Part shown: positions 8,202 to 16,880 of the stretch, in pieces | Layout: the number at the start of each line of letters is the position of its first letter | How positions within the stretch are numbered: position 1 is the stretch's first letter | Assembly (NCBI RefSeq): GCF_039529295.1 | Contig: NZ_BAAAMN010000049.1 | Coordinates: 150,186 to 214,185 of the forward strand | DNA length: 64,000 nucleotides | Direction of reading: 5' to 3' | Origin: Yaniella flava | Lineage (GTDB): Bacteria > Actinomycetota > Actinomycetes > Actinomycetales > Micrococcaceae | Notes under the pieces: model-generated | Databases searched by the model: none | Seen by the model: the letters and a program-made list of their open reading frames with translations, nothing else | What the model was told of the DNA's origin: nothing | Translations under genes and position numbers: made by a program

Positions 8202-9314
8202 ATGCCTAGCCCACAAGAATCTTCCAGCAATATGACACTTCCCGCCGCCTCACGACCCCGGCCAGCGCCCGACAATAATCAGCACGTCAGCGGCTTCTTT
8301 GAACTCCAGCAACGCGTCAAAAATGCGGGACTGATGGAACGCCGCGTCGGGGCCTACATCTTCCGGATGGTCGTATTGGGCCTCGCGTTTGTCGGCGCGT
8401 TTGCGCTGGTGGTGGCATTGGGAAACACCTGGTGGCAGCTCGCGGTCGCAGCATTATTTGGTGTGCTGTTCACCCAGGTCGCGTTTCTCGCCCACGACGG
8501 AGCCCATCAACAAATTTTTGCCGCCGGTCGGCACAACGCGTGGTTTTCCAGAATCGCCGGGAATTTGGTCGTAGGGATGAGCTACGGCTGGTGGACACGG
8601 AAACACGGACGTCACCACGCACATCCCAATACGGTCGGTAAAGATGACGACATCGCCACAGGCACCCTGGTCTTCGTACCGGAAGAGGCCAAAAACCGCA
8701 GTGGTTTCATGGGATGGCTGACACGGCGTCAAGGGTGGTTGTTCTTTCCACTATTGACCCTGTTTGCGCTCGCGTTGCACTACACATCGGTGAAATCCAT
8801 CGTGCAGAATCCAAAACTCAAATACCGCAAAACCGAACTCGCGTTGTTGGCACTGCGCTTTACCGGGTTTCCGGTACTGATGATCCTACTGCTCGGCCCG
8901 GGGCTCGGTGCGGCCTTTATGGGCGTCCAACTCATGGTGTTCGGTGTGTATATGGGTGGCAGTTTTGCTCCCAACCACAAGGGCATGCCGCTGATTCCCA
9001 AGGATGCGAAGGTCGATTTCTTGACGCGTCAGGTGCTGACGTCACGCAATATTCGCGGTGGCAGAATCGTGGACTGGGCGATGGGCGGGTTGAACTATCA
9101 AATTGAGCACCACCTGTTCCCGCGGATGCCCAGTGCAAACCTGCACCAGGTTCGTCAAATTGTTCGCGAACATTGCGCGGAACAGGGCATACCGTACACC
9201 GAGACCGGACTCATCGAGGCCTACCGGATTGTGATTAAGTATCTGAATCGTGTGGGCCTCGGCGAGGCCGATCCCATGGAATGCCCGTTGATCACGCAAT
9301 TGAGACCACGTTAA
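8202..9314 (+). CDS. Membrane fatty-acid desaturase (acyl-lipid or acyl-CoA type)
   Basis: A di-iron membrane desaturase that introduces a double bond into fatty acyl chains. From the ATG at 8202 it has 370 residues. All three histidine boxes are present: HDGAH at H98-H102, HGRHH at H135-H139 and IEHHLFPRMP with H303-H304. The four hydrophobic stretches lie in pairs between the boxes. I chose 8202 because a TAGTCT -10 box (8189-8194) lies 7 nt upstream, the same spacing as for several other leaderless genes here; an in-frame ATG at 8163 would add 13 residues upstream of the promoter. A terminator hairpin follows the stop. Adjacent kinase and regulator genes suggest control by membrane fluidity, as in the DesK/DesR/des system of Bacillus. 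Confidence 0.92.
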   Translation: MPSPQESSSNMTLPAASRPRPAPDNNQHVSGFFELQQRVKNAGLMERRVGAYIFRMVVLGLAFVGAFALVVALGNTWWQLAVAALFGVLFTQVAFLAHDGAHQQIFAAGRHNAWFSRIAGNLVVGMSYGWWTRKHGRHHAHPNTVGKDDDIATGTLVFVPEEAKNRSGFMGWLTRRQGWLFFPLLTLFALALHYTSVKSIVQNPKLKYRKTELALLALRFTGFPVLMILLLGPGLGAAFMGVQLMVFGVYMGGSFAPNHKGMPLIPKDAKVDFLTRQVLTSRNIRGGRIVDWAMGGLNYQIEHHLFPRMPSANLHQVRQIVREHCAEQGIPYTETGLIEAYRIVIKYLNRVGLGEADPMECPLITQLRPR

Positions 9315-9319
9315 ACACC

Positions 9320-9353
9320 ACAGCGCCTGTCCTTTTATGAGGGCAGGCGCTGT
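9320..9353. terminator. Bidirectional terminator between desaturase and lipA
   Basis: Perfect 13-bp arms (9320-9332 pairing with 9341-9353, one G-U-type pair at most) with an 8-nt loop separate two convergent genes and can serve both strands. Confidence 0.8.
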
Positions 9354-9366
9354 ACTGTGCGGTCGG

Positions 9367-10431
9367 TTAGTTCATCGACACCGCGGGGATGGCCGCAACG
9401 TCGTCATCGGTATCGTCAAAACGGGCGGCGACGGATTCGGCTTCCTGACGGGCAGGGGTCTCGGCGTTGTCTACCAGCGATGAGAACTGTGCCGGAATCT
9501 CGCGGCCCAAAAACCGCATCGCCTCGACATAGAGTTTGCCGGAACGATAGGACGAACGCACCAGTGGACCCGACATCACCGCCGCGGCACCATGTTCATA
9601 GGCAAAGTCGCGCAGCCGCAGGAATTCGTTGGGTTTGATCCAGCGATCCACCGGATGATGCAGCGGTGAGGGCCGCAGATACTGGGTGATGGTGATGATG
9701 TGGGTACCGGCCTGAATGAGGTCGATGATCGTGTCCTCAATTTCTTCGGTGGTCTCCCCCATGCCCAGAATCAGATTGGATTTGGTGACGAGCCCAGCAT
9801 CGCGGGCCGCAGTGATTGCAGCCAAGGATTTTTCGTAACGGAACGCCGGGCGAATGATTTTCATCAGCCTTGGCACGGTTTCAATGTTGTGGGCAAAGAC
9901 CTCTGGTTTGGCGTCGAAAATCTTCTGCAGTGCAGAATCACCGCCGCGGAAGTCATCCACCAACAGTTCGACACCGGTGGACGGGGTGCGCTTGTGAATG
10001 GCACGGGCCGTTTCGGCATATAGCCAGGATGCCCCGTCCTCAAGGTCGTCGCGAGCCACACCCGTCACCGTCACATAGCGCAGGCCCAGTTCCTCGACCG
10101 AATCGGCCACGCGGTAGGGTTCATCGGTGTCATACTCATCGGGTTTGCCCGTCGCAATGTCGCAGAAAGCACAGTGGCGGGTACACACCGCGCCGCCGAT
10201 GAGGAAGGACGCTTCCCGGTCTTCCCAGCACTCGTAAATATTGGGGCAATTCGCCTCGGCACAGACCGTATTCAGCGAAGTGTTTGCCACCTGACTGCGC
10301 AGGTTCTGGTACTCGGGGCCCACGGTGGCACGGGTCTTGAGCCATTCTGGACGGGGTTCGCGCGGTACTTCGGCGTTGCGTGCTTCGATACGCAGCAGTT
10401 TGCGACCATCAGCCTGCGGGATGGTAGACAT
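9367..10431 (-). CDS. lipA: Lipoyl synthase (radical SAM)
   Basis: LipA inserts two sulfur atoms into protein-bound octanoyl groups of 2-oxoacid dehydrogenases and the glycine cleavage H protein. The 354-residue protein shows both iron-sulfur motifs: the auxiliary-cluster cysteines in NTVCAEANCPNIYECW and the radical SAM CxxxCxxC in CTRHCAFCDIATG. The conserved RSSYR near the C-terminus (VRSSYRSGKLY) is present; its serine ligates the auxiliary cluster in known enzymes. The start is the ATG at 10431, with GAAGGAG placed 6-7 nt upstream; an upstream TTG/ATG start would be poorer. The first 23 nt overlap the end of lipB, so the two are translationally coupled. A C-terminal tail of about 25 residues (ETPARQEAESVAARF and on) goes beyond the E. 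coli protein. Confidence 0.97.
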   Translation of the reverse strand: MSTIPQADGRKLLRIEARNAEVPREPRPEWLKTRATVGPEYQNLRSQVANTSLNTVCAEANCPNIYECWEDREASFLIGGAVCTRHCAFCDIATGKPDEYDTDEPYRVADSVEELGLRYVTVTGVARDDLEDGASWLYAETARAIHKRTPSTGVELLVDDFRGGDSALQKIFDAKPEVFAHNIETVPRLMKIIRPAFRYEKSLAAITAARDAGLVTKSNLILGMGETTEEIEDTIIDLIQAGTHIITITQYLRPSPLHHPVDRWIKPNEFLRLRDFAYEHGAAAVMSGPLVRSSYRSGKLYVEAMRFLGREIPAQFSSLVDNAETPARQEAESVAARFDDTDDDVAAIPAVSMN

Positions 10432-11101
10432 TGACGTCTCCTTCAGTCGTGATTGGGGCAAGAAGTGGTTCAAGACGATGTTCAAGTGCAGCAGTCAGTG
10501 GTTCCGCCACGGCAGCCAGTGTGGTGGGAACGCCTTCTTCGGCCATCGAGGTAACCGTGGCATCGGTAATACCGCACGGAATGACCCCGGCAAAGGCGGT
10601 GGCCGGGTCGGTGTTAACGTTCAGTGAGATGCCGTGTAGTGTCGCGTCTTGCGAGATTTTCAGGCCGACCGCCGAAATTTTTCGATTTCCGATCCATACC
10701 CCGGCGCGCCCTTCGATGACGCCAACGTCGAGGCCGAAATGGTCGCGCAAGGTGTCGAGGACGGCACCTTCGACCGCGCGGATGTATTTGATGACATCGA
10801 CGGGAGCGGCAAGCTTCACCAGTGGATAACACACCAGCTGGCCGGGCCCGTGCCAGGTAACTGAGCCGGCGCGATCGGTGTCGATGATCGACAGGGCATC
10901 ATCAAGAATGTCGTGCTGTTGGGTGTGGCGGCCGGCCGTATACGTTGATTCCGCTTCGAATATCAGAAACGTATTTGGATGCTGGCCCGTGGCGATCCGG
11001 GCATGCAGTTCCCGCTGGAGCGTATCCATCGCGGTGTAAGTTTTCAGGCCGGTATCGAGTAAATTTATGACATGCACAACCTCAACTAAACCACACATCA
11101 C
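10409..11101 (-). CDS. lipB: Octanoyl-[acyl-carrier-protein] protein N-octanoyltransferase
   Basis: LipB moves the octanoyl group from acyl carrier protein to the lipoyl domains that LipA then modifies. The 230-residue protein contains the substrate loop AGRHTQQHD, the signature TWHGPGQLVCYPLV, the catalytic lysine in KISAVGLKI and the catalytic cysteine in GVIPCGITD. Tandem ATG codons at 11101 and 11098 make the exact start uncertain by one residue. It lies 27 nt after nei and overlaps lipA by 23 nt, so rpiB-nei-lipB-lipA may be a single transcript. No lipoate-protein ligase is visible in the window. Confidence 0.96.
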   Translation of the reverse strand: MMCGLVEVVHVINLLDTGLKTYTAMDTLQRELHARIATGQHPNTFLIFEAESTYTAGRHTQQHDILDDALSIIDTDRAGSVTWHGPGQLVCYPLVKLAAPVDVIKYIRAVEGAVLDTLRDHFGLDVGVIEGRAGVWIGNRKISAVGLKISQDATLHGISLNVNTDPATAFAGVIPCGITDATVTSMAEEGVPTTLAAVAEPLTAALEHRLEPLLAPITTEGDVNVYHPAG

Positions 11102-11128
11102 CCATTGCTTGAAGGGTTGATGAAGCGA

Positions 11129-11998
11129 TCATGACTTCTGGCACGACGTGCACCAATACAGTTTTCGTGCCTCCAACTCTTCCACGATGATCGTGCGGTA
11201 GCCACACACCAGACACTGTTGCCCCTGGCGCTGGTACACATAGTTGGCGTGCTCAGGCCACGCGTCGGATAAGGCAATGCCGGGACGATGTTCGGGCTCG
11301 GTGGTGATGATCCGACCGGTTTCCACACCGATGCCCAGCAGGTGCACTTGATCCTGCCAGATCTGCTCGCGCGTTTCGGCGGTCAGTGCCTTGGCCGGGG
11401 TATGCGGATTCAGTTGCAATCGGAAGAGCCCTTCGGCCCGGAAAATATTGCCAATGCCGCCGATGATTTTCTGGTCCATCAAAATGGCACCGATGCGGCG
11501 CCGGGTTTTGGCTGCGACATCGTAGAACCGTTGTGGATCGGCATCGGCACGTAGCGGGTCCGGACCAATGGCGTCGATGACGTCCTGGGATTCGGCAATC
11601 GTCAGTGTTCGACAGATCGCCGGACCTACCAGATCGGCCCACGAATCGTCACCCACAATACGCACCCGCGTGGTCGGTCGGGGTTCGGTCAGCTCAGCGG
11701 CGGCGTCACCGTGGTCTTCTTGTTCACCGATCTTGCGTGGCGCTCCGATGGAGGAATGCTGTTGGCCCCCGAAGGTCCAGGCCCCGTACATGCCCAAGTG
11801 CACGTTGAGCACCAAATCATGGTCGAAGTATAAAAACCAGTGTTTGCCGTAGGCCTCGGATGCGACGGCGCGGTGCCCGTTGAGCAGGTGCGCGCCGTCG
11901 GCGAACCGTCCCTGCGGCGAGGACAATTCCAGCTTTTGGGTGAGAAACACCTCGTCAAAGTGCTGAGCAATCCGATGAATCGAGTGACCTTCAGGCAT
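11129..11998 (-). CDS. nei: Formamidopyrimidine/endonuclease VIII-type DNA glycosylase
   Basis: A bifunctional DNA glycosylase/AP lyase for oxidised bases. From the ATG at 11998 the protein has 289 residues and begins MPEGHSIH; after methionine removal P2 is the nucleophile and E3 the acid, which excludes a longer N-terminus. The H2TH region is seen in ILMDQKIIGGIGNIFRAEGLF and the C-terminal zinc finger has CLVC and CTSC pairs. The MPEGH start and the finger are typical of the actinobacterial Nei2 group rather than Fpg. The ATG overlaps the TAA of rpiB by one base (TAATG), so the two are translated in sequence. The recalled M. tuberculosis neighbour pair Rv2464c-Rv2465c has the same order. 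Confidence 0.93.
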   Translation of the reverse strand: MPEGHSIHRIAQHFDEVFLTQKLELSSPQGRFADGAHLLNGHRAVASEAYGKHWFLYFDHDLVLNVHLGMYGAWTFGGQQHSSIGAPRKIGEQEDHGDAAAELTEPRPTTRVRIVGDDSWADLVGPAICRTLTIAESQDVIDAIGPDPLRADADPQRFYDVAAKTRRRIGAILMDQKIIGGIGNIFRAEGLFRLQLNPHTPAKALTAETREQIWQDQVHLLGIGVETGRIITTEPEHRPGIALSDAWPEHANYVYQRQGQQCLVCGYRTIIVEELEARKLYWCTSCQKS

Positions 11999-12504
11999 TA
12001 ACGCTTGGCAATCCCGTCGGTACCCAGTGCAAAACCGGCGATGGCTCCGGTGGTTTCGAATTCCGCGATCTGACCGATGCGCCGGGCATGGCGATCTTCG
12101 TTCGACCATGAGCCGGTCAGAAATGCCTGGATGATTTCCAGGGCTTCGGATGGTTCGTGCTGGCGCCCGCCCACGGCCACCACCTGAGCGTTATTGTGTT
12201 CCCGGGCCAACTGCGCAGTCGAGATATTCCATGCCAATGCGGCGCGAATCCCGGCAACTTTATTGGCGGCCATTTGCTCGCCGTTGCCCGAACCACCCAG
12301 CACAATGCCCAACGAATCCTGGCCTGCTGCACGCTCCGCTGCGACCGCTTTCGCCGCATTAATACAGAACGATGGGTAGTCATCAGCGGCATCATAGTGT
12401 TGTGGACCGTGATCGATCATGTCGTAGCCGGCATCGGCCAAATTCTCGATCAAATACTGTGCCAGTTCTAAACCGGCATGGTCGGTAGCAATGTGAACGC
12501 GCAC
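11998..12504 (-). CDS. rpiB: Ribose-5-phosphate isomerase B
   Basis: RpiB interconverts ribose 5-phosphate and ribulose 5-phosphate in the pentose phosphate pathway. The 168-residue protein opens VRVHIATDHAGLEL and contains GIVLGGSGNGEQMAANKVAG, in which the glutamate corresponds to the catalytic base of mycobacterial-type RpiB (these enzymes lack the E. coli-type active-site cysteine here). I start at the GTG at 12504, which has GGAG just upstream; the ATG 84 nt earlier would add residues absent from the family. It overlaps nei by one base and is divergent from pepN, with about 100 nt between. Confidence 0.94.
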   Translation of the reverse strand: MRVHIATDHAGLELAQYLIENLADAGYDMIDHGPQHYDAADDYPSFCINAAKAVAAERAAGQDSLGIVLGGSGNGEQMAANKVAGIRAALAWNISTAQLAREHNNAQVVAVGGRQHEPSEALEIIQAFLTGSWSNEDRHARRIGQIAEFETTGAIAGFALGTDGIAKR

Positions 12505-12608
12505 GTGGGCTCCTTCATTCGGAAAACTTCTCGCGTCCAGCCTAGTCGGGTTTAGTCCCCGCCCCGATTGGTGAAACAATAGTGACAACCCGTTGAAAGG
12601 ATCACCGC

Positions 12609-15062
12609 GTGACTCAATCCCACACCATCACTCGAGACGAAGCGCAGCTACGTGCCGCCATGCTGGATGTTCATACCTACCGGTTGGACATTGATGTCAC
12701 CGATGCCAATGTGTTTCGGGTCCAGGCCGTCATCACTTTTTCGGCCGCGGAGTCAGCCGTGGGAGGTTCGACGTTCATCGACCTGTTGGAACATGACGTC
12801 TACTCGGCTGAACTCAACGGACACACGGTCGAGTATGACGGGTCTCGGCTGCGGCTTGAACCGTTGCAGCTCGACAATGAGCTCATCGTCTCGTCGACGG
12901 CCGAGTACTCATCCACGGGTGAAGGGTTGCATCGCTATATTGATCCTTTCGATGAGGCCGAGTACCTTTACTCGCAATGTGAACCCGCCGATGCGCGGCG
13001 CATTTTCCCCGTATTTGAACAACCCGATCTCAAGGCCACCTTCGCGTTGGGGGTGACCGCCCCGTCGTATTGGACCGTGTTGTCCAATGAGCCAGGAACG
13101 CATGTGCTGGACGGCGAGGTCGCGCACTGGACGTTCGACGCCACACCGGTGATGTCGTCGTATCTGTTCGCCCTGATCGCCGGGGAATACACCGAGGTAG
13201 CCACCGGTTCGTCGAAGAGTCGGGTCCCGTTGGGGTTGTGGGCGCGCAAATCCATGGCGGTCTACGTGGGTGCCGAGGACATTCTGGACATCACCCGGTC
13301 CGGATTCGCATTCTATGAGCACCAGTTCGGTGTGGTATATCCATTCTCCAAATATGATCAAATCTTTGTGCCCGAGTTCAACGCCGGCGCCATGGAGAAC
13401 GTGGGCGCGGTGACCATTACCGAGGACTATATATTCCGCTCGGCCGTTCCCGCGGCCATGGTGCAGCGCCGGGCCATCACGATCCTGCACGAGCTCGCGC
13501 ATATGTGGTTCGGCAACCTGGTGACGATGCGGTGGTGGGATGACCTGTGGCTCAACGAATCCTTCGCCGAATTCGTGTCCCACCTGGCTGCTGTGGACGC
13601 CGGATTCGCCGATGCCTGGACCACCTTTAACGCCACCGAAAAAACCTGGGCCTACCGGCAAGACCAGTTGGCCACGACCCACCCCGTCATCGCCGATATG
13701 GTCGACCTCGACGCCGTGGCCGTCAATTTCGACGGGATCACCTATGCCAAGGGGGCGGCCGTGCTGCGTCAACTTGTCGCCTGGGTCGGTACCGAACACT
13801 TTATGGCGGGGGTGCGCAACTATTTCACCGAGTACGCCTGGGCCAACACCACATTCGGTGACTTGCTGCGGCCTCTTGAGGACGCGTCGGGGCGTGAACT
13901 GTCCAGCTGGGCCGAAGAATGGCTACACACCACCGGTGTCAACACCTTGTCCTGGCAACGCGATGGCGACGAGGTGATCATCACCCAGTCCTCACCGGTT
14001 CGCAAGCATCGCGTGGTCGTCGGTTTCTACGACGTCGTCGACGGGAAGCTCACCCGCACCTCGTCGGTAGCCATCGATCTCCAGGAGAAAACCACGTGCC
14101 TTCCCGCTGACGATGCCGCGCTGATGCTGGTCAACGACGAAGACCTGACCTACGCCAAACTCCGCCCCGATGCCGCTTCCTTGCAGGTGCTCACGGAACG
14201 CCTGTCTGACGTTGACGATTCGCTGGCTCGCTCGTTGTTGTGGGGTACCGCATGGGATCTGACCCGTGATGGCGAGGCGTCTGCCGCCTGGTTCCTCGAG
14301 CTCATCCTGACCCATGTGGCGTCCGAGACTGATTCATCCGTGGTGTTCTCCCTGTTACGCCAGGCCACCACCGCGCTAAAGTATTTTGTGCCGACCGAAC
14401 ACGCATCGGCGACCCGGCAGCATTTTGCCCACGGGCTGTGGCAACTTGCCGAAGATGCTGTTTCCGGCTCCGATGTCGAGTTGCAACTGGTGCAAGCATT
14501 CATCCGTCATACCCGCTCCGAATCCAAAGTATCGGAGCTTGCCGACGGCCACGGGCTGGCCGGTTTCTCCGTCTCAACCGATATGGCCTGGTCCGCGATA
14601 CAACGACTCGTGGCACTCGGTGTTGTCGGTGAAGCTGATATCGAAGCAGCCCATGCCGAGGATGACTCTTCCACCGGCTACCTGGCGGCCGTGCAGGCCC
14701 GGGCGATGATCCCGACGGCCGCCGCGAAGGCCGAAACCTGGCAGCGCATCACCGGCGGGGACCTCACCAATCTCGAGCTTCGTCACATGGTGATGGGCTT
14801 CGCCGACGTCCACGATCACGAACTGCTGGCCGGCTACGTCGACGAATACTTCAACCGCATCGAAGATCTCTGGGCCGCTAGCAGTTTCGAAACCGCCGAG
14901 ACCTTTGCCCTGGGGTTGTTCCCGCTGTGGGCCAGCACCGAGGAGACGGCCAGTCGCACCATGACCGTGGCTTCATCGACAAGATACAGAGGTTTGCAGC
15001 GGATACTTACCGAACTGCATGACGATGTGCGCCGTGCCCTCACCGCTCAGTCAGCGTTTTAG
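12609..15062 (+). CDS. pepN: Aminopeptidase N (M1 family)
   Basis: A cytoplasmic zinc aminopeptidase that finishes peptide breakdown after the Clp protease and proteasome. The protein has 817 residues, slightly shorter than the usual 850-870. The exopeptidase motif GAMENVG is at about residues 260-266, the zinc site is H294-E295-x-x-H298 (HELAHMWFG) with E317 in NESFAEF, and a C-terminal ERAP1-like helical domain follows. Start is GTG at 12609 with GAAAGGA upstream. It is divergent from rpiB and converges with the exported protein at 15059, overlapping by 4 nt. Closeness to the clp genes is conserved in actinobacteria. Confidence 0.96.
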   Translation: MTQSHTITRDEAQLRAAMLDVHTYRLDIDVTDANVFRVQAVITFSAAESAVGGSTFIDLLEHDVYSAELNGHTVEYDGSRLRLEPLQLDNELIVSSTAEYSSTGEGLHRYIDPFDEAEYLYSQCEPADARRIFPVFEQPDLKATFALGVTAPSYWTVLSNEPGTHVLDGEVAHWTFDATPVMSSYLFALIAGEYTEVATGSSKSRVPLGLWARKSMAVYVGAEDILDITRSGFAFYEHQFGVVYPFSKYDQIFVPEFNAGAMENVGAVTITEDYIFRSAVPAAMVQRRAITILHELAHMWFGNLVTMRWWDDLWLNESFAEFVSHLAAVDAGFADAWTTFNATEKTWAYRQDQLATTHPVIADMVDLDAVAVNFDGITYAKGAAVLRQLVAWVGTEHFMAGVRNYFTEYAWANTTFGDLLRPLEDASGRELSSWAEEWLHTTGVNTLSWQRDGDEVIITQSSPVRKHRVVVGFYDVVDGKLTRTSSVAIDLQEKTTCLPADDAALMLVNDEDLTYAKLRPDAASLQVLTERLSDVDDSLARSLLWGTAWDLTRDGEASAAWFLELILTHVASETDSSVVFSLLRQATTALKYFVPTEHASATRQHFAHGLWQLAEDAVSGSDVELQLVQAFIRHTRSESKVSELADGHGLAGFSVSTDMAWSAIQRLVALGVVGEADIEAAHAEDDSSTGYLAAVQARAMIPTAAAKAETWQRITGGDLTNLELRHMVMGFADVHDHELLAGYVDEYFNRIEDLWAASSFETAETFALGLFPLWASTEETASRTMTVASSTRYRGLQRILTELHDDVRRALTAQSAF

Positions 15063-16021
15063 CGCTCGAGTCCTTCACAGCCCCAAGCACTTGGGTTCTC
15101 GAGACAACTTTGGTCGACGTTTCGGGTCACGGCACGCCAGATGCGAATCTCGGTGGGCTCCGCCTGCTGAGTGACCGTTGAACTCACCTCCTGCACCTCT
15201 CCCCCGTCAACCTGGTAGGTTCCCTCAAACACCGTGGTCAGTTCGACGGTGTATAGGCCCGTCTCGTTGTACTGGTGGCTCGTGTCCGTTTCAGTGTTAA
15301 ACTCATCGACCGGATAACCAGGCAGTTCAGTCACCAAAGTGTCGCCATCCCCATAGTCCCAACGGTATTCAATAGGTGTCGCGGTGATGGTCACCTCCTG
15401 GTCGAACATTATTCTCGTCACCGTTTGTGGCTCGTGATGGCTGGAGTAAAAGTTCGTGTGCGCATTCTTTAAGCCAAATGGTCCGCGATCCATAAGAATC
15501 TGCGGTGATTCGGGAATCAACTCCAGCAAGTCCGATTCTGTAATGGTGATCGTAACCGGTTCATTCACCACTTGCGCCTCTGGAGCTGGGGCCTGCGGTG
15601 CTGGTGGTGGGGCCGGCTCCCCAGGTAAAAACACATACTGGGCCAGGCACAACTCTATGCCCAGGTATTCCCTATACATTCCTGTGCACTGTTCCTGAAT
15701 AGTTCTTGGCGGTGCCGCAGCTTGCGGATTCGACTTCCCACCACTTGTACTGCTTCCGCCGGAGCTGCTGGCGTTCGATTTTGTTGGAACGGGAGATGGA
15801 GGTCGTGACGAATTAGGGTTGATATATTTTAGTTCGGTACCACTACTAGCTTGCCTACGATTCTCAGAGGACACGCGCCATGAGTTCTCTTGCACCTCAC
15901 CTTCAAACTCAGTCGAAGCCTTCGCCACGGTCCCGCCCATAAATAAAGATCCAAAGCAAAGAAGTATTAAAATCGACCAAAAAAACCAGGCTCGGATCAC
16001 ATGAGTCACTATTCCACCCAT
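15059..16021 (-). CDS. Exported protein with PKD-like domain, unknown function
   Basis: From the ATG at 16021 the protein has 320 residues: an N-terminal membrane/signal segment (IRAWFFWSILILLCFGSLFM), an extended low-complexity stretch rich in Ser, Pro, Gly and Ala (about residues 65-150), and a C-terminal beta-sandwich with a PKD signature (YRWDYGDGDTLV, later HQYNETGLYTVELT). Four cysteines, two near residue 110-125 and two near the C-terminus (DQSCLENPSAWGCEG), may form disulfides. PKD domains mediate carbohydrate or protein contact outside the cell. It overlaps the upstream DUF6318 lipoprotein gene by 13 nt, so both are made together; the pair recurs, as I recall, in Arthrobacter relatives. 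Function is unknown. Confidence 0.85.
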   Translation of the reverse strand: MGGIVTHVIRAWFFWSILILLCFGSLFMGGTVAKASTEFEGEVQENSWRVSSENRRQASSGTELKYINPNSSRPPSPVPTKSNASSSGGSSTSGGKSNPQAAAPPRTIQEQCTGMYREYLGIELCLAQYVFLPGEPAPPPAPQAPAPEAQVVNEPVTITITESDLLELIPESPQILMDRGPFGLKNAHTNFYSSHHEPQTVTRIMFDQEVTITATPIEYRWDYGDGDTLVTELPGYPVDEFNTETDTSHQYNETGLYTVELTTVFEGTYQVDGGEVQEVSSTVTQQAEPTEIRIWRAVTRNVDQSCLENPSAWGCEGLER

Positions 16022-16665
16022 GTCACGCTCTCTTCTAGTCCAAGCCACTCAACTTCCCATCGTTGGCCAGTTGCATCAAAATACAGAAGACTTACCCATT
16101 TCTTTATATCCGGTTTGTCAAAGCTGTCTTGGTGCAAAATACCATCGTTCTCATAGAAATCGATGCCCGGTTCGTCTAACTCAAAGAAAACATGCGCAAC
16201 TGGTTGGCTGCGTTCCTCATCATCTCCCAATTGAACTTCAGTAATTTCAATTTGTAGCTCTCCTTGAAGAACAACCCACTCTCCTTCACCGTAGGAATGT
16301 TCCCAACCTTGAATCGACTCGAAACAAAATTCACAGTCCTCAGACGAGACCAAGGCAAGCGGCTCCGTATCGCCGGTAAGCCGTGCATACTCTTCCGTTT
16401 CCCAAAAATATTCAAGGGTCGCCTCAGCGCCTTCTTCAGAATTCTCGGTGGCTACGGCAGGCAGGTTCGGCTCGGGTACGTTTTGGGCTGGGCCGTCTGC
16501 AGAGGCAGGAACATACTCCAACGATTCGGTGTCCGACGCATCGATAGTGTCACCGAGTGTTTCTTCGTCATCATTGGAACATCCAGTGAGGCCTACGGCC
16601 AGAGTCAAACCAACTAAACCGGTGACCAAACGATTTCGGACAGACTTCTTCATGAGTGGAGACAT
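16009..16665 (-). CDS. DUF6318-family lipoprotein
   Basis: A secreted lipoprotein of 218 residues from the ATG at 16665 (another ATG at 16653 is possible). A basic N-terminus, hydrophobic core and the lipobox LTGC at about residue 28 mark lipid attachment. The mature part shows the DUF6318 pattern: DGPAQNVPEPNLPAVATENS, then EGAEATLEYFWETEEYARL and TGDTEPLALVSSEDCEFC, where a CxxC-like pair (CEFC) may form a disulfide. The linker after the lipobox is acidic. It overlaps the PKD-like protein gene by 13 nt. Family function is unknown; surface location is secure. Confidence 0.87.
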   Translation of the reverse strand: MSPLMKKSVRNRLVTGLVGLTLAVGLTGCSNDDEETLGDTIDASDTESLEYVPASADGPAQNVPEPNLPAVATENSEEGAEATLEYFWETEEYARLTGDTEPLALVSSEDCEFCFESIQGWEHSYGEGEWVVLQGELQIEITEVQLGDDEERSQPVAHVFFELDEPGIDFYENDGILHQDSFDKPDIKKWVSLLYFDATGQRWEVEWLGLEESVTWVE

Positions 16666-16880
16666 CAAGGCGCTTTCAAGTGAGTGATGAATAAAGGCTG
16701 TGATATTAAGGTAACCCGCAATTGACAGGGTAATCCAGGTCTCGTTTGCAGGATGTGGAAAACTTTTTAAAGTCAATGACTCTCACGAACTTGTCCACAT
16801 TTGCTCCGACTCGCTCAGCGGGATGTGCGATTTTTGGTCACGATGGGAAGCAGCCGAACACGACTGGAGGTGACTTCCCA

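Noticed and set aside
12909..13799. Long open frame on the minus strand inside pepN (296 codons)
   Set aside because: It is antisense to a conserved enzyme, has low-complexity composition rich in His, Gly and Arg, and no start context; it is an artefact of GC-rich codons.
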